Of a DNA stretch of 64,000 bases, positions 54,965-63,402 are shown one piece after another. Within the stretch, counting starts at the first letter, position 1. Every line of letters starts with the position of its first letter. The notes under the pieces were generated by a model. It made no database searches. It was not told where the DNA came from and saw nothing but the letters and a program-made list of their open reading frames with translations. Made by a program: the position numbers and the translations under genes. This DNA is from Plantactinospora soyae (GTDB lineage Bacteria > Actinomycetota > Actinomycetes > Mycobacteriales > Micromonosporaceae): the NCBI RefSeq assembly GCF_014874095.1, contig NZ_JADBEB010000001.1:7192001-7256000 (forward strand), given 5' to 3'.

Positions 54965-56653
54965 GTGAAGAAATCCCAGATTATGGTGGTGGCCGCAGCG
55001 ACCGCGCTGGTCAGCGTGGCGGGAGTTCTGACCGCCCCTCCCCTGTTGGCCGCAACGCCCGACATCACCGTCAACACCGCCTCGTCGTACCAGACGATCG
55101 ACGGGTTCGGGGCCGCGACCCCGATCTTCAATGGCTCCGGCAGCCCGTGGACCACCGGCGAAACTCAGACACTCGTCGGTACCGGCCAGGGGCAGCTCGG
55201 CCTGTCGATCGTCCGGACCGTGGTGTCGCCGGTATCGAGCGAGTGGGGCCTGTACGCGAGCAGCCTGCAGACCGCGAAGTCCTACGGCTCCGACGTCAAG
55301 ATTCTTGCCTCGCCCTGGACAGCCCCGGCAAACTTCAAGACGAACAACAGCAGAGTCAACGGCGGAAAACTCCGGACCGACTACTACGACGACTACGCGA
55401 CACACCTGAACAACTACGTGCAGTACATGAAGAACCAGGGTGTCACAATCGACGTGACCTCGGTCCAGAATGAGCCGGACTGGCACCCTGACTACGATTC
55501 GATGGACTGGACCGGCGCCGAGATGCGGAACTTCGTCCGCGACCAGGGCACCAAGATCACCGATACCAGGCTCATGGTTGGCGAATCCTTGAGATTCGCC
55601 CGCCAGTACTCCGACCCCAGCCTGCAGGACGCCACCGCGCGCAACAACATCGGCTACGTCGGCGGCCACCTCTACGACGCCGAGAACAGCGGAAACCTCT
55701 CCCCGTACCCGCTCGCGGCCCAGTACGGCAAGAACCAGTGGATGACCGAGTGGAACCTGCACGCGGCCGACGGGAATGGTTCGAACATCTGGGGCAACCC
55801 CAGCAACACGACTGTCTGGAACGAGACCCTGGACGACATCATGCGGACCGTACACAGGTCGATGGAGTCCGGTTGGAGCGCCTACGTCTGGTGGTACGGC
55901 CGCCGCTTCTACTCCTTCATCGGCGACGGCGAGTCGCAGTACGGGACCACGAAGGGCGCCGTTCTCAGACGCGGTAACGCGTTCTCGCAGTACTCCAAGT
56001 ACGTCCGACCCGGCGACAAGCGGGTCGCCCTCTCGAAAAGCTCAAGAGCTTCCTCCCTGGAGGTCACCGCCTACCAGGGCAGAGGCAAGGTCACACTGGT
56101 GATTCTCAACCGCTCGAACAGCGCGGTCAACAATGCCGTCATCCAGACCCCGCAGAGCATCTCGAACGCCGAGTACACCGTCACCTCACAAAACCTGGGC
56201 GCCGCGTCACAGCCGGCGAATCTCGACGACGGACAGGCGACCATCAGCGTCCCTGCGCGAAGCATCTCCACGATCACCCTCACCAACGGCCCGACCACCC
56301 CGCCGACCGGCCAGCCCACGACCAACCCGACCACCCCACCGTCGACCACACCCCCGCCCACCACCCCACCGGCCGGCGGTAGCTGCACCGCGTCGGTCAC
56401 CCCGGGCACCGTTTGGGGCGACCGGTACAACACCTCGGTAACGGTCAGCGGCGCCAACAACTTCACCGTGGTCGTAGCCGTCACCGCACCACAGGCGATC
56501 ACCACCAGCTGGAGCGGCAGCGCCAGCCTGAGCAGCAACAACACCGTACTGACAATGCGCTCCAACGGCAGCGGCAACACCTTCGGCTTCACCACCATGA
56601 CAAACGGCAACACCAGCGCCCGACCACAGATCAGATCCTGCACCGCCGGCTGA
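54965..56653 (+). CDS. Secreted GH30 glucuronoxylanase-type enzyme with CBM2
   Basis: 562 residues from GTG 54965, with TGGAGTG upstream. Signal peptide 1-29 (MVVAAATALVSVAGVLTAPP, LLAA). GH30 catalytic barrel plus its beta side domain (about 30-440): start SYQTIDGFGAATPIFNGSG, acid/base in VTSVQNEPDWHPDYDSMDW, nucleophile in WMTEWNLHAADG, and WSAYVWWYGRRFYSFIGDG, where subfamily 8 xylanases place the Arg/Tyr that grip methylglucuronate. A Thr/Pro linker and CBM2 complete it. GC is slightly lower than in neighbouring genes. It should cut glucuronoxylan next to decorated xyloses. Confidence 0.92.
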   Translation: MKKSQIMVVAAATALVSVAGVLTAPPLLAATPDITVNTASSYQTIDGFGAATPIFNGSGSPWTTGETQTLVGTGQGQLGLSIVRTVVSPVSSEWGLYASSLQTAKSYGSDVKILASPWTAPANFKTNNSRVNGGKLRTDYYDDYATHLNNYVQYMKNQGVTIDVTSVQNEPDWHPDYDSMDWTGAEMRNFVRDQGTKITDTRLMVGESLRFARQYSDPSLQDATARNNIGYVGGHLYDAENSGNLSPYPLAAQYGKNQWMTEWNLHAADGNGSNIWGNPSNTTVWNETLDDIMRTVHRSMESGWSAYVWWYGRRFYSFIGDGESQYGTTKGAVLRRGNAFSQYSKYVRPGDKRVALSKSSRASSLEVTAYQGRGKVTLVILNRSNSAVNNAVIQTPQSISNAEYTVTSQNLGAASQPANLDDGQATISVPARSISTITLTNGPTTPPTGQPTTNPTTPPSTTPPPTTPPAGGSCTASVTPGTVWGDRYNTSVTVSGANNFTVVVAVTAPQAITTSWSGSASLSSNNTVLTMRSNGSGNTFGFTTMTNGNTSARPQIRSCTAG

Positions 56654-56850
56654 CCACACCAGGCCCTGTCCCACCCGGATCGCCGAGCTGCCCCGAGTCT
56701 TCTGACGTCATCCTGGACATGTCCGTGCGACCCGGGCCCGAAGATCCGGGCCCGGGCGTACGTTACCTACGCTTCGTGACTCGTGTTGATCACAGTGCGT
56801 CGGGTCGGTGCCGGGACAGAGTTGGCGGCACCGGTCTTCGACGCTGCCGG

Positions 56851-57222
56851 TCAGCGAATCTTCTTCGTCGCCCGCTTGCGGGGCGGCGTCAACAGCTCGG
56901 CGATCGCCGCGATCGCCGACGGCACCAGGCGGTAGTACGCCCAGACGCCGCGCTTCTCCCGCTCGAGCAGGCCGGCCTCGGTGAGGATCCGAAGGTGATG
57001 ACTCACGGTCGGCTGGGAGAGCCCGAGCGGCGCGGTGAGATCAGACACTGACGCCTCGCCCTCCGGAGCGGCCTGGATCAGACTGAGCAGTCGCAGCCGG
57101 GCTGGGTCGGCAAATGCCTTGAGCACTCCCGCGAGCCGCTCGGCATCGGCCCGCTTGATCGGTTCGCCAGCGAGCGGCGAAATGGCAGGCGTCGTAGTTT
57201 TCGCAGTTCCCACGTCTTGCAT
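56851..57222 (-). CDS. ArsR family metalloregulator
   Basis: 123 residues from ATG 57222. Winged helix: DAERLAGVLKAFADPARLRL, LTAPLGLSQPTVSHHLRILT (recognition helix) and wing EKRGVWAYYRLVP. The classical ELCVCDL metal site of helix 3 is replaced by EASVSDL, so Cys ligands are absent. The divergent neighbour is a truncated ArsO-type flavoprotein, suggesting a former arsenic-linked cluster. A palindrome abuts its start. Confidence 0.92.
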   Translation of the reverse strand: MQDVGTAKTTTPAISPLAGEPIKRADAERLAGVLKAFADPARLRLLSLIQAAPEGEASVSDLTAPLGLSQPTVSHHLRILTEAGLLEREKRGVWAYYRLVPSAIAAIAELLTPPRKRATKKIR

Positions 57223-57235
57223 CGTTGCAGCAACG
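57223..57235. promoter_or_regulatory. Palindrome at the ArsR start
   Basis: CGTTGCAGCAACG is a perfect 6-1-6 palindrome touching the ATG at 57222. It sits where the ribosome binding site would be, between ArsR and the divergent flavoprotein fragment, and is the natural autoregulatory site. Confidence 0.65.
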
Positions 57236-57249
57236 CCACCGGTGGGCCG

Positions 57250-57555
57250 GTGAAACGAGTGCTAAATCACCGTCAGCTCGGTTGGGAGCCTCTGCATCCG
57301 TTCGGGCTGGGCCGGCATGATGAGCTGCGGATCGAGGGCGGTGCCGGTGTGCCCGGGTTGGTGGTCGTCGGGGTTGGGCAGGCTGGCTTGGCGGCGGGCT
57401 ACTACCTGCGCCGCGCCGGCCCGGCTCTCGTCATCCTCGATGCGCAGGCGCGGCCGGGCGGCGCGTGGCGGCATGACTCACGTTCGACCCAGCACCTGCC
57501 CGGCGCAACTTGCACAGACCGGGAGAGGGTCGCGAACCCGACAAGCTACCGGTAG
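57250..57555 (+). pseudogene. ArsO-like flavin monooxygenase, N-terminal fragment
   Basis: About 101 codons. The Rossmann start is intact (LVVVGVGQAGLAAGYYLRRA, then ILDAQARPGGAWRH), as in ArsO-type flavin-dependent monooxygenases found beside ArsR. After GGAWRH the sequence departs from the family and stops at 57555, ten bases inside the convergent transporter remnant. The NADPH domain and the rest (about 270 residues) are missing. Confidence 0.75.
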
Positions 57556-58412
57556 CCGTCAAGGCCGAGTAGCGGTCCGAGCGCCTGGGCGGCCATGACG
57601 ACGCCGACGATAAGGACCAGGGTCGCGGTGGCCCATGGGGTGACGGCGGCGAGCCTCGCTGAAGCGGTGCCGATCCGGTGGGCGAGGCGTCCGTTCAGGT
57701 GGACGAGGAGGAGTCCGGCGGCGGTGAGGGCGGTGGCCATGCCCAGGCCGTAGGCGATGACGAGCAGGACTCCGAACCAGGTACGACCCAGCGCGATCGC
57801 GCCGAGCAGCGCGATCAGGGCGGATGGGCTCGGTACGAGGCCGCCGGCGACGCCGATGCCGATCAGTCCTCGGAGGATTCCGATGACGAGTACGCCGATG
57901 GTGTGGGTGGCAGTGACGGTGATGCCGACGGTGATCGCGTCGCGGTAGGTGCCTTGGCGGCCGGCGATGTAGGCGGCCATGACGGTTTTGCCGTGCCCGG
58001 GTAGGGCGGCGTGGGCGGCGCCGAGGAGGAGGGCGAGCAGGATGCCGAGTAGTCCGGCCAGCGGGGTGAGCTGGTCCGAGCCGACGAGGGTGTTGAGCCG
58101 GTCCCCCGCTGCGCTCATCGCGCGGGTCAACGGCCCTGCGATCGGGACTAGTGGTGGGGCCATGGCATCGGTGCCGGTGGTGCCCGGGGTGGTGCGGAGT
58201 TCGACTGTTCGCTGGTCCAGGGGCGAGGCGAGCAGGTCATCGGGGTGGCTGCGGAGTTCGTCGCTGATGCTCGTCGTGGGAACCGGGGGATCCCTGATCG
58301 CTACCGCGTGGCTGGTGGCAGTGATCTCGTGCCAGCCGATCCGGTCCGGTTGGTAGCTGTCCCGGAGGGTCACCGTGGTGGGACTACGTAGTACGGCGGC
58401 AGGCGGAACGAC
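57546..58412 (-). pseudogene. NicO-type nickel/cobalt transporter, 5' end replaced by transposase sequence
   Basis: About 288 codons. The N-terminal soluble part survives only from TLRDSYQPDRIGWHEITATS onward, then six or so membrane helices follow: LAGLLGILLALLLGAAHA, ALPGHGKTVMAAYIAGRQGT (the family signature), ITVTATHTIGVLVIGILRGL and TPWATATLVLIVGVVMAAQ. The original start and signal region are gone; the frame instead continues upstream into IS5 transposase sequence from GTG 58523. It could still make a chimeric membrane protein, but export of its N-terminal part is unlikely. Confidence 0.8.
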
Positions 58413-58523
58413 GACCGGCAACTGCCGCCAGGAGCAACCGGTCCGTCGCACGTACAAGATCGCGTCCACGACCGACCGCCGTGAGTTCTCCTCCGACCGG
58501 CCGAGCCACCTGGGCAGCGGCAC
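58413..58523 (-). mobile_element. IS5-family transposase fragment
   Basis: 37 codons from GTG 58523, reading RRSVVDAILYVRRTGCSWRQ then LPV. This is the conserved N-terminal DUF4096 block of IS5-group transposases (VVDAILYVxRTGCSWRxLP). It is joined in frame to the NicO transporter remnant. No second end or catalytic domain remains. Confidence 0.8.
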
Positions 58524-58651
58524 TTAGGCTTTCGTTGGTCTTGATCTGGCTCACTTGGTGGCCGTCGACCGTGGTACGTTTCACGCCGAGCAGGGTGAGA
58601 TCCGGTCGTGGTCCACTTCTGTACTGGGCCCCGCGATGTACGTCCGGTGCC

Positions 58652-59746
58652 CTAGTGTCCTGAGTCTTTGATTCGTTTGCAGTACGTCGCGAGGCTGGTC
58701 AGGATCTCGTCCGCGGTCTTGGTCCAGACGTACGGACGTGGCTGCTCGTTCCACACGGTGAGCCACGCCCGGATGTCCTTCTCCAACGCCACCACGCTGC
58801 GGTGGACACCCCGGCGAATGAGCTTGTTGGTGATCTCGGCGAAGAACCGTTCGACGAGGTTGAGCCAACTCGCGCTGGTCGGGGTGAAATGCAAGTGGAA
58901 ACGCGGGTTACGCAGCAGCCACCGCTTCACCGCCGGGGTCTTGTGGGTGGCGTAGTTGTCCAGCACCAGATGCACGTCCAGGTCTGCGGGCACCGAGGCG
59001 TCGATCTTCCGCAGGAACCTCAGGAACTCCTGCTGCCGATGCCGACGGTGCACCGACCCGATCACCGTCCCGCTGACCACGTCCAACGCCGCGAACAGAC
59101 TCGTCACACCCGCCCGCAGATAGTCGTGACTACGCCGCTCCGGGACGCCGGGCTGCATCGGCAACACCGGCTGCGACCTGTCGAGGGCCTGGATCTGCGA
59201 CTTCTCATCAACACACAACACCAACGCCCGCTCAGGAGGATCGAGATACAGGCCCACCACGTCACGGACCTTGTCGACGAACAACGGATCCGTGGACAAC
59301 TTGAACGACTCGGCCCGCCACGGCTGCAACCCGAACGTGCGCCAGATCCGCGACACCGTCGACTGCGACAACCCCGTCGCCGCCGCCATCGACCGACTCG
59401 ACCAGTGCGTGGCATTACGCGGCATCGACTCCAACGTCTCCACGATCACCCGCTCCACCTCAGCATCACCGACCCGCCGTGGCCGACCAGGCCGAGGCTC
59501 GTCATACAACCCATCAACCCGATGAACGACGAACCGCGACCGCCACGTGCCGACCGTCGGCAACGAAACACCGAGCAGCCGCGACACCTCACTGTTCGAC
59601 AGACCCCGCCCGCAAGCCAAAATGATCCGCGCCCGCATCGCCAACGCCTGCGCCGTTGACCGCCTTCGCGTCAACGCCTCCAACGCATCCCGCTCCGCAC
59701 CCGTCAACTCCAGCAGGGCCAACTTCGGCCCACGACCATCACCCAT
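58652..59746 (-). CDS. IS630 family transposase
   Basis: 364 residues from ATG 59746. N-terminal HTH region: AQALAMRARIILACGRGLSN then SEVSRLLGVSLPTVGTWRSR, and GLSQSTVSRIWRTFGLQPWR. DDE catalytic core: first Asp in ALVLCVDEKSQIQALDRSQP, second Asp in VHLVLDNYATHKTPAVKRWL, and Glu in TSASWLNLVERFFAEITNKL. Full length, no frameshift. Its TAG stop is completed by the TA target base pair outside the element end. Confidence 0.95.
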   Translation of the reverse strand: MGDGRGPKLALLELTGAERDALEALTRRRSTAQALAMRARIILACGRGLSNSEVSRLLGVSLPTVGTWRSRFVVHRVDGLYDEPRPGRPRRVGDAEVERVIVETLESMPRNATHWSSRSMAAATGLSQSTVSRIWRTFGLQPWRAESFKLSTDPLFVDKVRDVVGLYLDPPERALVLCVDEKSQIQALDRSQPVLPMQPGVPERRSHDYLRAGVTSLFAALDVVSGTVIGSVHRRHRQQEFLRFLRKIDASVPADLDVHLVLDNYATHKTPAVKRWLLRNPRFHLHFTPTSASWLNLVERFFAEITNKLIRRGVHRSVVALEKDIRAWLTVWNEQPRPYVWTKTADEILTSLATYCKRIKDSGH

Positions 59747-59781
59747 ACCAGAACTAACAGGAAACTACGGACTCAGGACAC
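58655..59781 (-). mobile_element. IS630-family insertion sequence, complete
   Basis: 1,127 bases bounded by perfect inverted ends (GTGTCCTGAGTC / GACTCAGGACAC) and flanked by TA at 58653-58654 and 59782-59783, the TA duplication expected of IS630/Tc1. Restoring the pre-insertion site gives CCTAGGCCGTGTCTGAC, which resembles an IS5 end, so the element appears to have landed in older IS debris. Confidence 0.93.
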
Positions 59782-59862
59782 TAGGCCGTGTCTGACAAAG
59801 CCTAGAGCTGAGCAGCATCCCCTTCAGGACTGGTCCCGGTGTGATTCAGGGATACTTCGCGT

Positions 59863-60579
59863 ATGCGCCGCCATGCCTTCGCCTTGATCCCCTGCCTGCT
59901 GCTGGCGGGCTGTTCCGCGGGCGAGGCCGCCGCACCGTCGGCGGCTCCCGCCACGACCGCGTCACCGGCCCCATCGCCCGCCACGTCGGCGCCGACACCC
60001 GCGACGACCGCGATTCCGACCGAACCGCTCCGGCTGACTGTTGAGATGACCCGGCCTGGGGCGCGACTGCGGTTCGGCGAGAAGGCGATCGTGCCCGTCC
60101 GCCAGTATTACCCCCTGCTGAAGACCTACGCCGAGGGCGTGCTCGGCATCGTGGTGCAGCGCATCCAGACGACCCCGGGTTCGGAGGTCCAGGGCAACTT
60201 CGGCGGAGACAGCAGGGCGGTACTGAAGCGCCACACCGCGTACTACGCCAAGATCATCATCACCAACGAGAGTGGCAATGCCTTCTCGCCGGACACGCCG
60301 CGCTTTACCGGCGAGTTCGGCGACTTCGGTCCCGCCGTCACCGTGACCGGCGAGATGCGGCTGCCGAGCTGCCGAGCTGGGCACCCACCCGATTCCGACG
60401 AGTTCGATCGCAAGGGCGCCGAATGGAAGACCTGCTTGCTCGCCGTGTCATCACGTTCCCGCCCCATGACGGAGGTGCGGTACGACGACCCACCGTACGG
60501 CAAGGAGATTCAGTTCGAACAAGACCCGTCACCGGACTTCAACAAACACTACGACCTCGGAGCGATCGCCTGGTCCTAG
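59863..60579 (+). CDS. Lipoprotein of unknown function
   Basis: 238 residues from ATG 59863. Lipoprotein signal with lipobox LLAGC (Cys 17), then an Ala/Pro/Thr-rich linker to about residue 52. The mature beta-rich domain has LRLTVEMTRPGARLRFGEKA, YYAKIIITNESGNAFSPDTP and KTCLLAVSSRSR, with a Cys pair (LPSCRAGH; WKTCLL). The layout resembles actinobacterial DUF4352-like surface proteins, but I do not assign a family firmly. Its TAG stop lies in the CTAG that borders the IS5 element. Confidence 0.75.
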   Translation: MRRHAFALIPCLLLAGCSAGEAAAPSAAPATTASPAPSPATSAPTPATTAIPTEPLRLTVEMTRPGARLRFGEKAIVPVRQYYPLLKTYAEGVLGIVVQRIQTTPGSEVQGNFGGDSRAVLKRHTAYYAKIIITNESGNAFSPDTPRFTGEFGDFGPAVTVTGEMRLPSCRAGHPPDSDEFDRKGAEWKTCLLAVSSRSRPMTEVRYDDPPYGKEIQFEQDPSPDFNKHYDLGAIAWS

Positions 60580-61205
60580 GCACTGTCGGTTAAATGATCA
60601 TAGTGGCGAGAGCTGGTCCCGCTGGATGATCGTTGTGGTTCGTCGTGGAGAGTTGACCGACCGGGCATGGGCGCTACTGGAGCCGTTGATGCCCGTTGTC
60701 GATGGCAGGGGTCGTAGGTGGTGGGATCATCGGCAGGTGATCAACGGGATTCTGTGGCGGTTGCGGACCGGCTCGCCGTGGCGGGACGTCGCGGAGCGGT
60801 ACGGGCCCTGGCAGACCTGTTACGAGCGGTGGAAACGCTGGGACCAGGACGGCACCTGGGCCCGTCTGCTGGAGGTCATGCAGGTCAAGGACGACTCGCT
60901 CGGGACGTTGGGCCTGGAGGTGATCTCCATCGATTCCTCGATCGCCCGCGCTCACCAGCACGCCGCTGGGGCGCGGAAAGAGAGGGGGCCGGCCCTGCGT
61001 GGGGACGACCGGACAGGTTGATCAGCAAAGCGGGCAGGACGCCCAGGCACTGGGCCGATCCCCTGGTGGAGCGCTGCTTCTCCAAGTTCAAGCAGTTCCG
61101 AGCCATCGCCGCCCGCTTTGACAAACTGGCCAGCCGCTACCGCAGCGGGCTACTGCTGGCCAGCCACATCCTGTGGCTCCGCCACACCGAATTGCCAGAC
61201 ACCGC
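60580..61205 (+). mobile_element. IS5-family element with internal deletion
   Basis: About 626 bases between two CTAG tetranucleotides (60576-60579 and 61206-61209). The ends GCACTGTCGG and, on the other strand, GCGGTGTCTGG are imperfect inverted repeats. The size is well below the roughly 850 bases usual for the group. Both CTAG copies double as stop codons of flanking genes. Confidence 0.8.
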
Positions 61206-61209
61206 CTAG
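60626..61209 (+). pseudogene. IS5 transposase, deleted and frameshifted
   Basis: The first part (60626-61021) has the DUF4096 block LTDRAWALLEPLMP, RQVINGILWRLRTGSPWRDV and the first catalytic Asp in VISIDSSIARAHQHAAG. The C-terminal part is in another frame (from about 61018: LVERCFSKFKQFRAIAARFD, then LLLASHILWLR). About 80 residues between them, including the second catalytic Asp, are missing. Inactive, though it could move if a related transposase acts on its ends. Confidence 0.85.
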
Positions 61210-61661
61210 GTCGAGGCGGCGTCGGACGTACGGCGGGGTAGGGACGCGATGTGGCCGTAGAAGTTGCGGATCTCGATGACGACGCGGTCGAAGTCGTCCA
61301 GGTTGATGGGTTTGGTGACGTACGCGTTCGCGTGGGCGGCGTAGCTGGAGACGATGTCGCCGGTCGATGACGAGGTGGTGAAGACGATCGCCGGGATGGA
61401 GCTGAGGTCCTCGTCGGCCTTGATCTGGTGGAGGACCTGCCGGCCGTCGACGCGAGGCATGTTCAGGTCGAGCAGGATGAGGTCCGGTCGTGGCGCGTCG
61501 GCGTACGGGGCCTCGCGGCGGAGGAAGGCCAGGGCGTCGGCGCCGTCGGTGACGTGGTGCAGGGTGCTCGGGATGCTGTGGTCGGCGAAGGCGTTTTCCA
61601 CGAGCGCGAGGTCGCCGAGGTCGTCTTCGACCACGAGTACCTGCAGGAGCGGAGGATTCAT
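61206..61661 (-). CDS. Response regulator receiver protein (CheY/Rcp1-like)
   Basis: 151 residues from ATG 61661. A single REC domain: acidic pocket VVEDDLGDLALVENAF, phosphoacceptor Asp in PDLILLDLNMPRVDGR (about 67), Thr in PAIVFTTSSS, and Lys in NAYVTKPINLDDF. No output domain. This Rcp1 type usually pairs with phytochrome-like or hybrid kinases. It ends at an IS-bordering CTAG and lies just downstream of the SpoIIE-type phosphatase (ATG 61661, phosphatase stop 61664), so the two form a signalling unit. Confidence 0.93.
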   Translation of the reverse strand: MNPPLLQVLVVEDDLGDLALVENAFADHSIPSTLHHVTDGADALAFLRREAPYADAPRPDLILLDLNMPRVDGRQVLHQIKADEDLSSIPAIVFTTSSSTGDIVSSYAAHANAYVTKPINLDDFDRVVIEIRNFYGHIASLPRRTSDAAST

Positions 61662-61663
61662 GG

Positions 61664-63070
61664 TTACGGCCTCGCTTCCTTGCTGTTGATCGTCCCCGGG
61701 TGCGGCGGTGATCCCTGGGTTGCGGTGTCGCCGGGCATCGGAACGTGGATGACGAGGATGGCGGTGTCGTCGCTGACGTGGCCGTCGGTGAATGTCATGA
61801 CGGCGTTGTCGATGGCGGTGGCGAGCTGTTCACCGAAGGTCGCCTGGGTGTCGGCGAGCACCTGGTGGAGGCGGTCGGGGCCGAACATGTCCCGGTCACC
61901 GGCGCGGTGGCCCTCGGTGACACCGTCGGTATACAGCACGAGGCTGTCACCGGGCCGGAGCAGGGTCCGCTGATCGTGCAGGGCCGGGTGGGGCAGCCAG
62001 CCGAGGATGAGGCCGTGTCGGCCCAGTGGCTCGACCGTACCGTCGGCGCGGCGGATCAGCGGGGCGTCGTGGCCGCCGCAACTGACCCGGGCGGTTACCC
62101 CGTCCGGGTGGGGGCGCAGAGTGGCGTAGACCGCGGTGAGGTACTGGCTGCTGTCGGTGTACCAGGCGCGTAGGGCGGTGTTCAGCGTGGCGAGGTTGGT
62201 GCTGGGCGTGGCGCACCGTACTGCGGCGGCGCGCAGCGTGTAACGGGCCAGGGCGGTGGTTTTGGCTGCTTGTGGGCCTTTGCCGGAGACGTCGCCGACC
62301 ACAGCGGCCCACGCCCCGCGTACCGAGGGGAACACGTCGTAGAAGTCGCCGAGCACATCTGTGCCACCGGCACCGCGCCGGTACCGGACGGCAACCTCGA
62401 CGCCGGGCACCTGCGGCAGGTGCGGCGGTAGCAGGCTCTCCTGAAGCGTGTCGGCGAGTTGGCTCGCCTGCGCGCCGACCTCCTCGGCCAGGGCTGTCGC
62501 CGCCTCGGCGATCGCGGTGGCGTGCTCAGCCTGGGCGGTCGCCGCCCGCGCCACGTCGACGGCCTCCCGTAGGGCGATCTCCCCGGCCGCCGCCTGCGCC
62601 AGGGTGGACAGCACATCGACGTCGCGCCGGGTCCACTGCCGCACGGCGGTGTCGACCGCGCAGAACGTGCCGAGGACCTGCCCGTCCGGGGAGTGGATCG
62701 GGAAACCGGCCCACGCGGCGACGCCCATCAGCTCGATCGACGGGTTCCCTGCCGTGCGCACGTCTGAGCGGGCGTCCGGCACGATCAACTCCGTGCCGGA
62801 GCCGATGACGTACTGGCAGAACGACTGCTCGACCCTGTTCTGCCGATCGGCGGGATCGTCACTGTCCACCCCGACGCAGCTCTTCCAGAACGACCGCGTG
62901 TCGTCCGCGATCGTGACGAACGCGAACGGCGTACCGAGCAGCGTGGCCGCCAGCCGGGTCAGCCGGTCGAACGCTTCCTCCGGCCCGGTGTCCAGCAACC
63001 CCGTCCGGCGCACGGCGGCCAACCGGCCGCTGTCGAACACCAACGCCGGTACGTTCGTCGACACCGTCAC
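61664..63070 (-). CDS. GAF domain - SpoIIE (PP2C) serine phosphatase
   Basis: 468 residues from GTG 63070. A GAF domain (about 20-165) has FDRLTRLAATLLGTPFAFVT, VEQSFCQYVIGSGTELIVPD and FPIHSPDGQVLGTFCAVDT. A coiled Ala/Glu helix (about 170-215) leads to the SpoIIE phosphatase: SLLPPHLPQVPGVEVAVRYR, metal-binding Asp in VLGDFYDVFP and AAVVGDVSGKGPQAA, LVLYTDGVTEGH, and VSDDTAILVIH. It likely dephosphorylates anti-sigma-antagonist-type proteins in response to the GAF signal. Overlaps the Phd-type gene upstream (GTGA) and abuts the response regulator downstream. Confidence 0.95.
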   Translation of the reverse strand: MTVSTNVPALVFDSGRLAAVRRTGLLDTGPEEAFDRLTRLAATLLGTPFAFVTIADDTRSFWKSCVGVDSDDPADRQNRVEQSFCQYVIGSGTELIVPDARSDVRTAGNPSIELMGVAAWAGFPIHSPDGQVLGTFCAVDTAVRQWTRRDVDVLSTLAQAAAGEIALREAVDVARAATAQAEHATAIAEAATALAEEVGAQASQLADTLQESLLPPHLPQVPGVEVAVRYRRGAGGTDVLGDFYDVFPSVRGAWAAVVGDVSGKGPQAAKTTALARYTLRAAAVRCATPSTNLATLNTALRAWYTDSSQYLTAVYATLRPHPDGVTARVSCGGHDAPLIRRADGTVEPLGRHGLILGWLPHPALHDQRTLLRPGDSLVLYTDGVTEGHRAGDRDMFGPDRLHQVLADTQATFGEQLATAIDNAVMTFTDGHVSDDTAILVIHVPMPGDTATQGSPPHPGTINSKEARP

Positions 63071-63402
63071 CGTCCCAGCCGTTCCACCCGCGCCGGCCCG
63101 ATCACGAGGCCGGCGGGGGCGCCGGAACGGATGCGCGTCCGAGCGTCGTCCACCGTCGAGTCCTGACCACGAGGGCACACCCGGTCCAGCAACTCCCACA
63201 GCTGCCCCACCGTGGCCCGCGCACCCGCGAGGTCGGCACCCACAGCGGCAGGCACGATTGCCGCAGCCGGCCGACCGTGCTTGGTCAGCACCGTGACCTG
63301 ACCCAGCAGATCGGCGCGGGCGACCAACTCCGAGAAACTGGCCTTCGCTTCCCGTAGCGGCACCCACACCATCGCACCGCTGTCACGATCACCGCTCGCC
63401 AT
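63067..63402 (-). CDS. Phd/YefM-type antitoxin-like protein
   Basis: 111 residues from ATG 63402. N-terminal antitoxin DNA-binding fold: WVPLREAKASFSELVARADL then LGQVTVLTKHGRPAAAIVPA, the Phd/YefM signature. The C-terminal half is polar and would normally neutralise a toxin. No PIN, Doc or RelE gene follows. The stop overlaps the GTG of the phosphatase gene, so it may serve as an operon regulator. Either an orphan antitoxin or one with a non-canonical partner. Confidence 0.85.
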   Translation of the reverse strand: MASGDRDSGAMVWVPLREAKASFSELVARADLLGQVTVLTKHGRPAAAIVPAAVGADLAGARATVGQLWELLDRVCPRGQDSTVDDARTRIRSGAPAGLVIGPARVERLGR

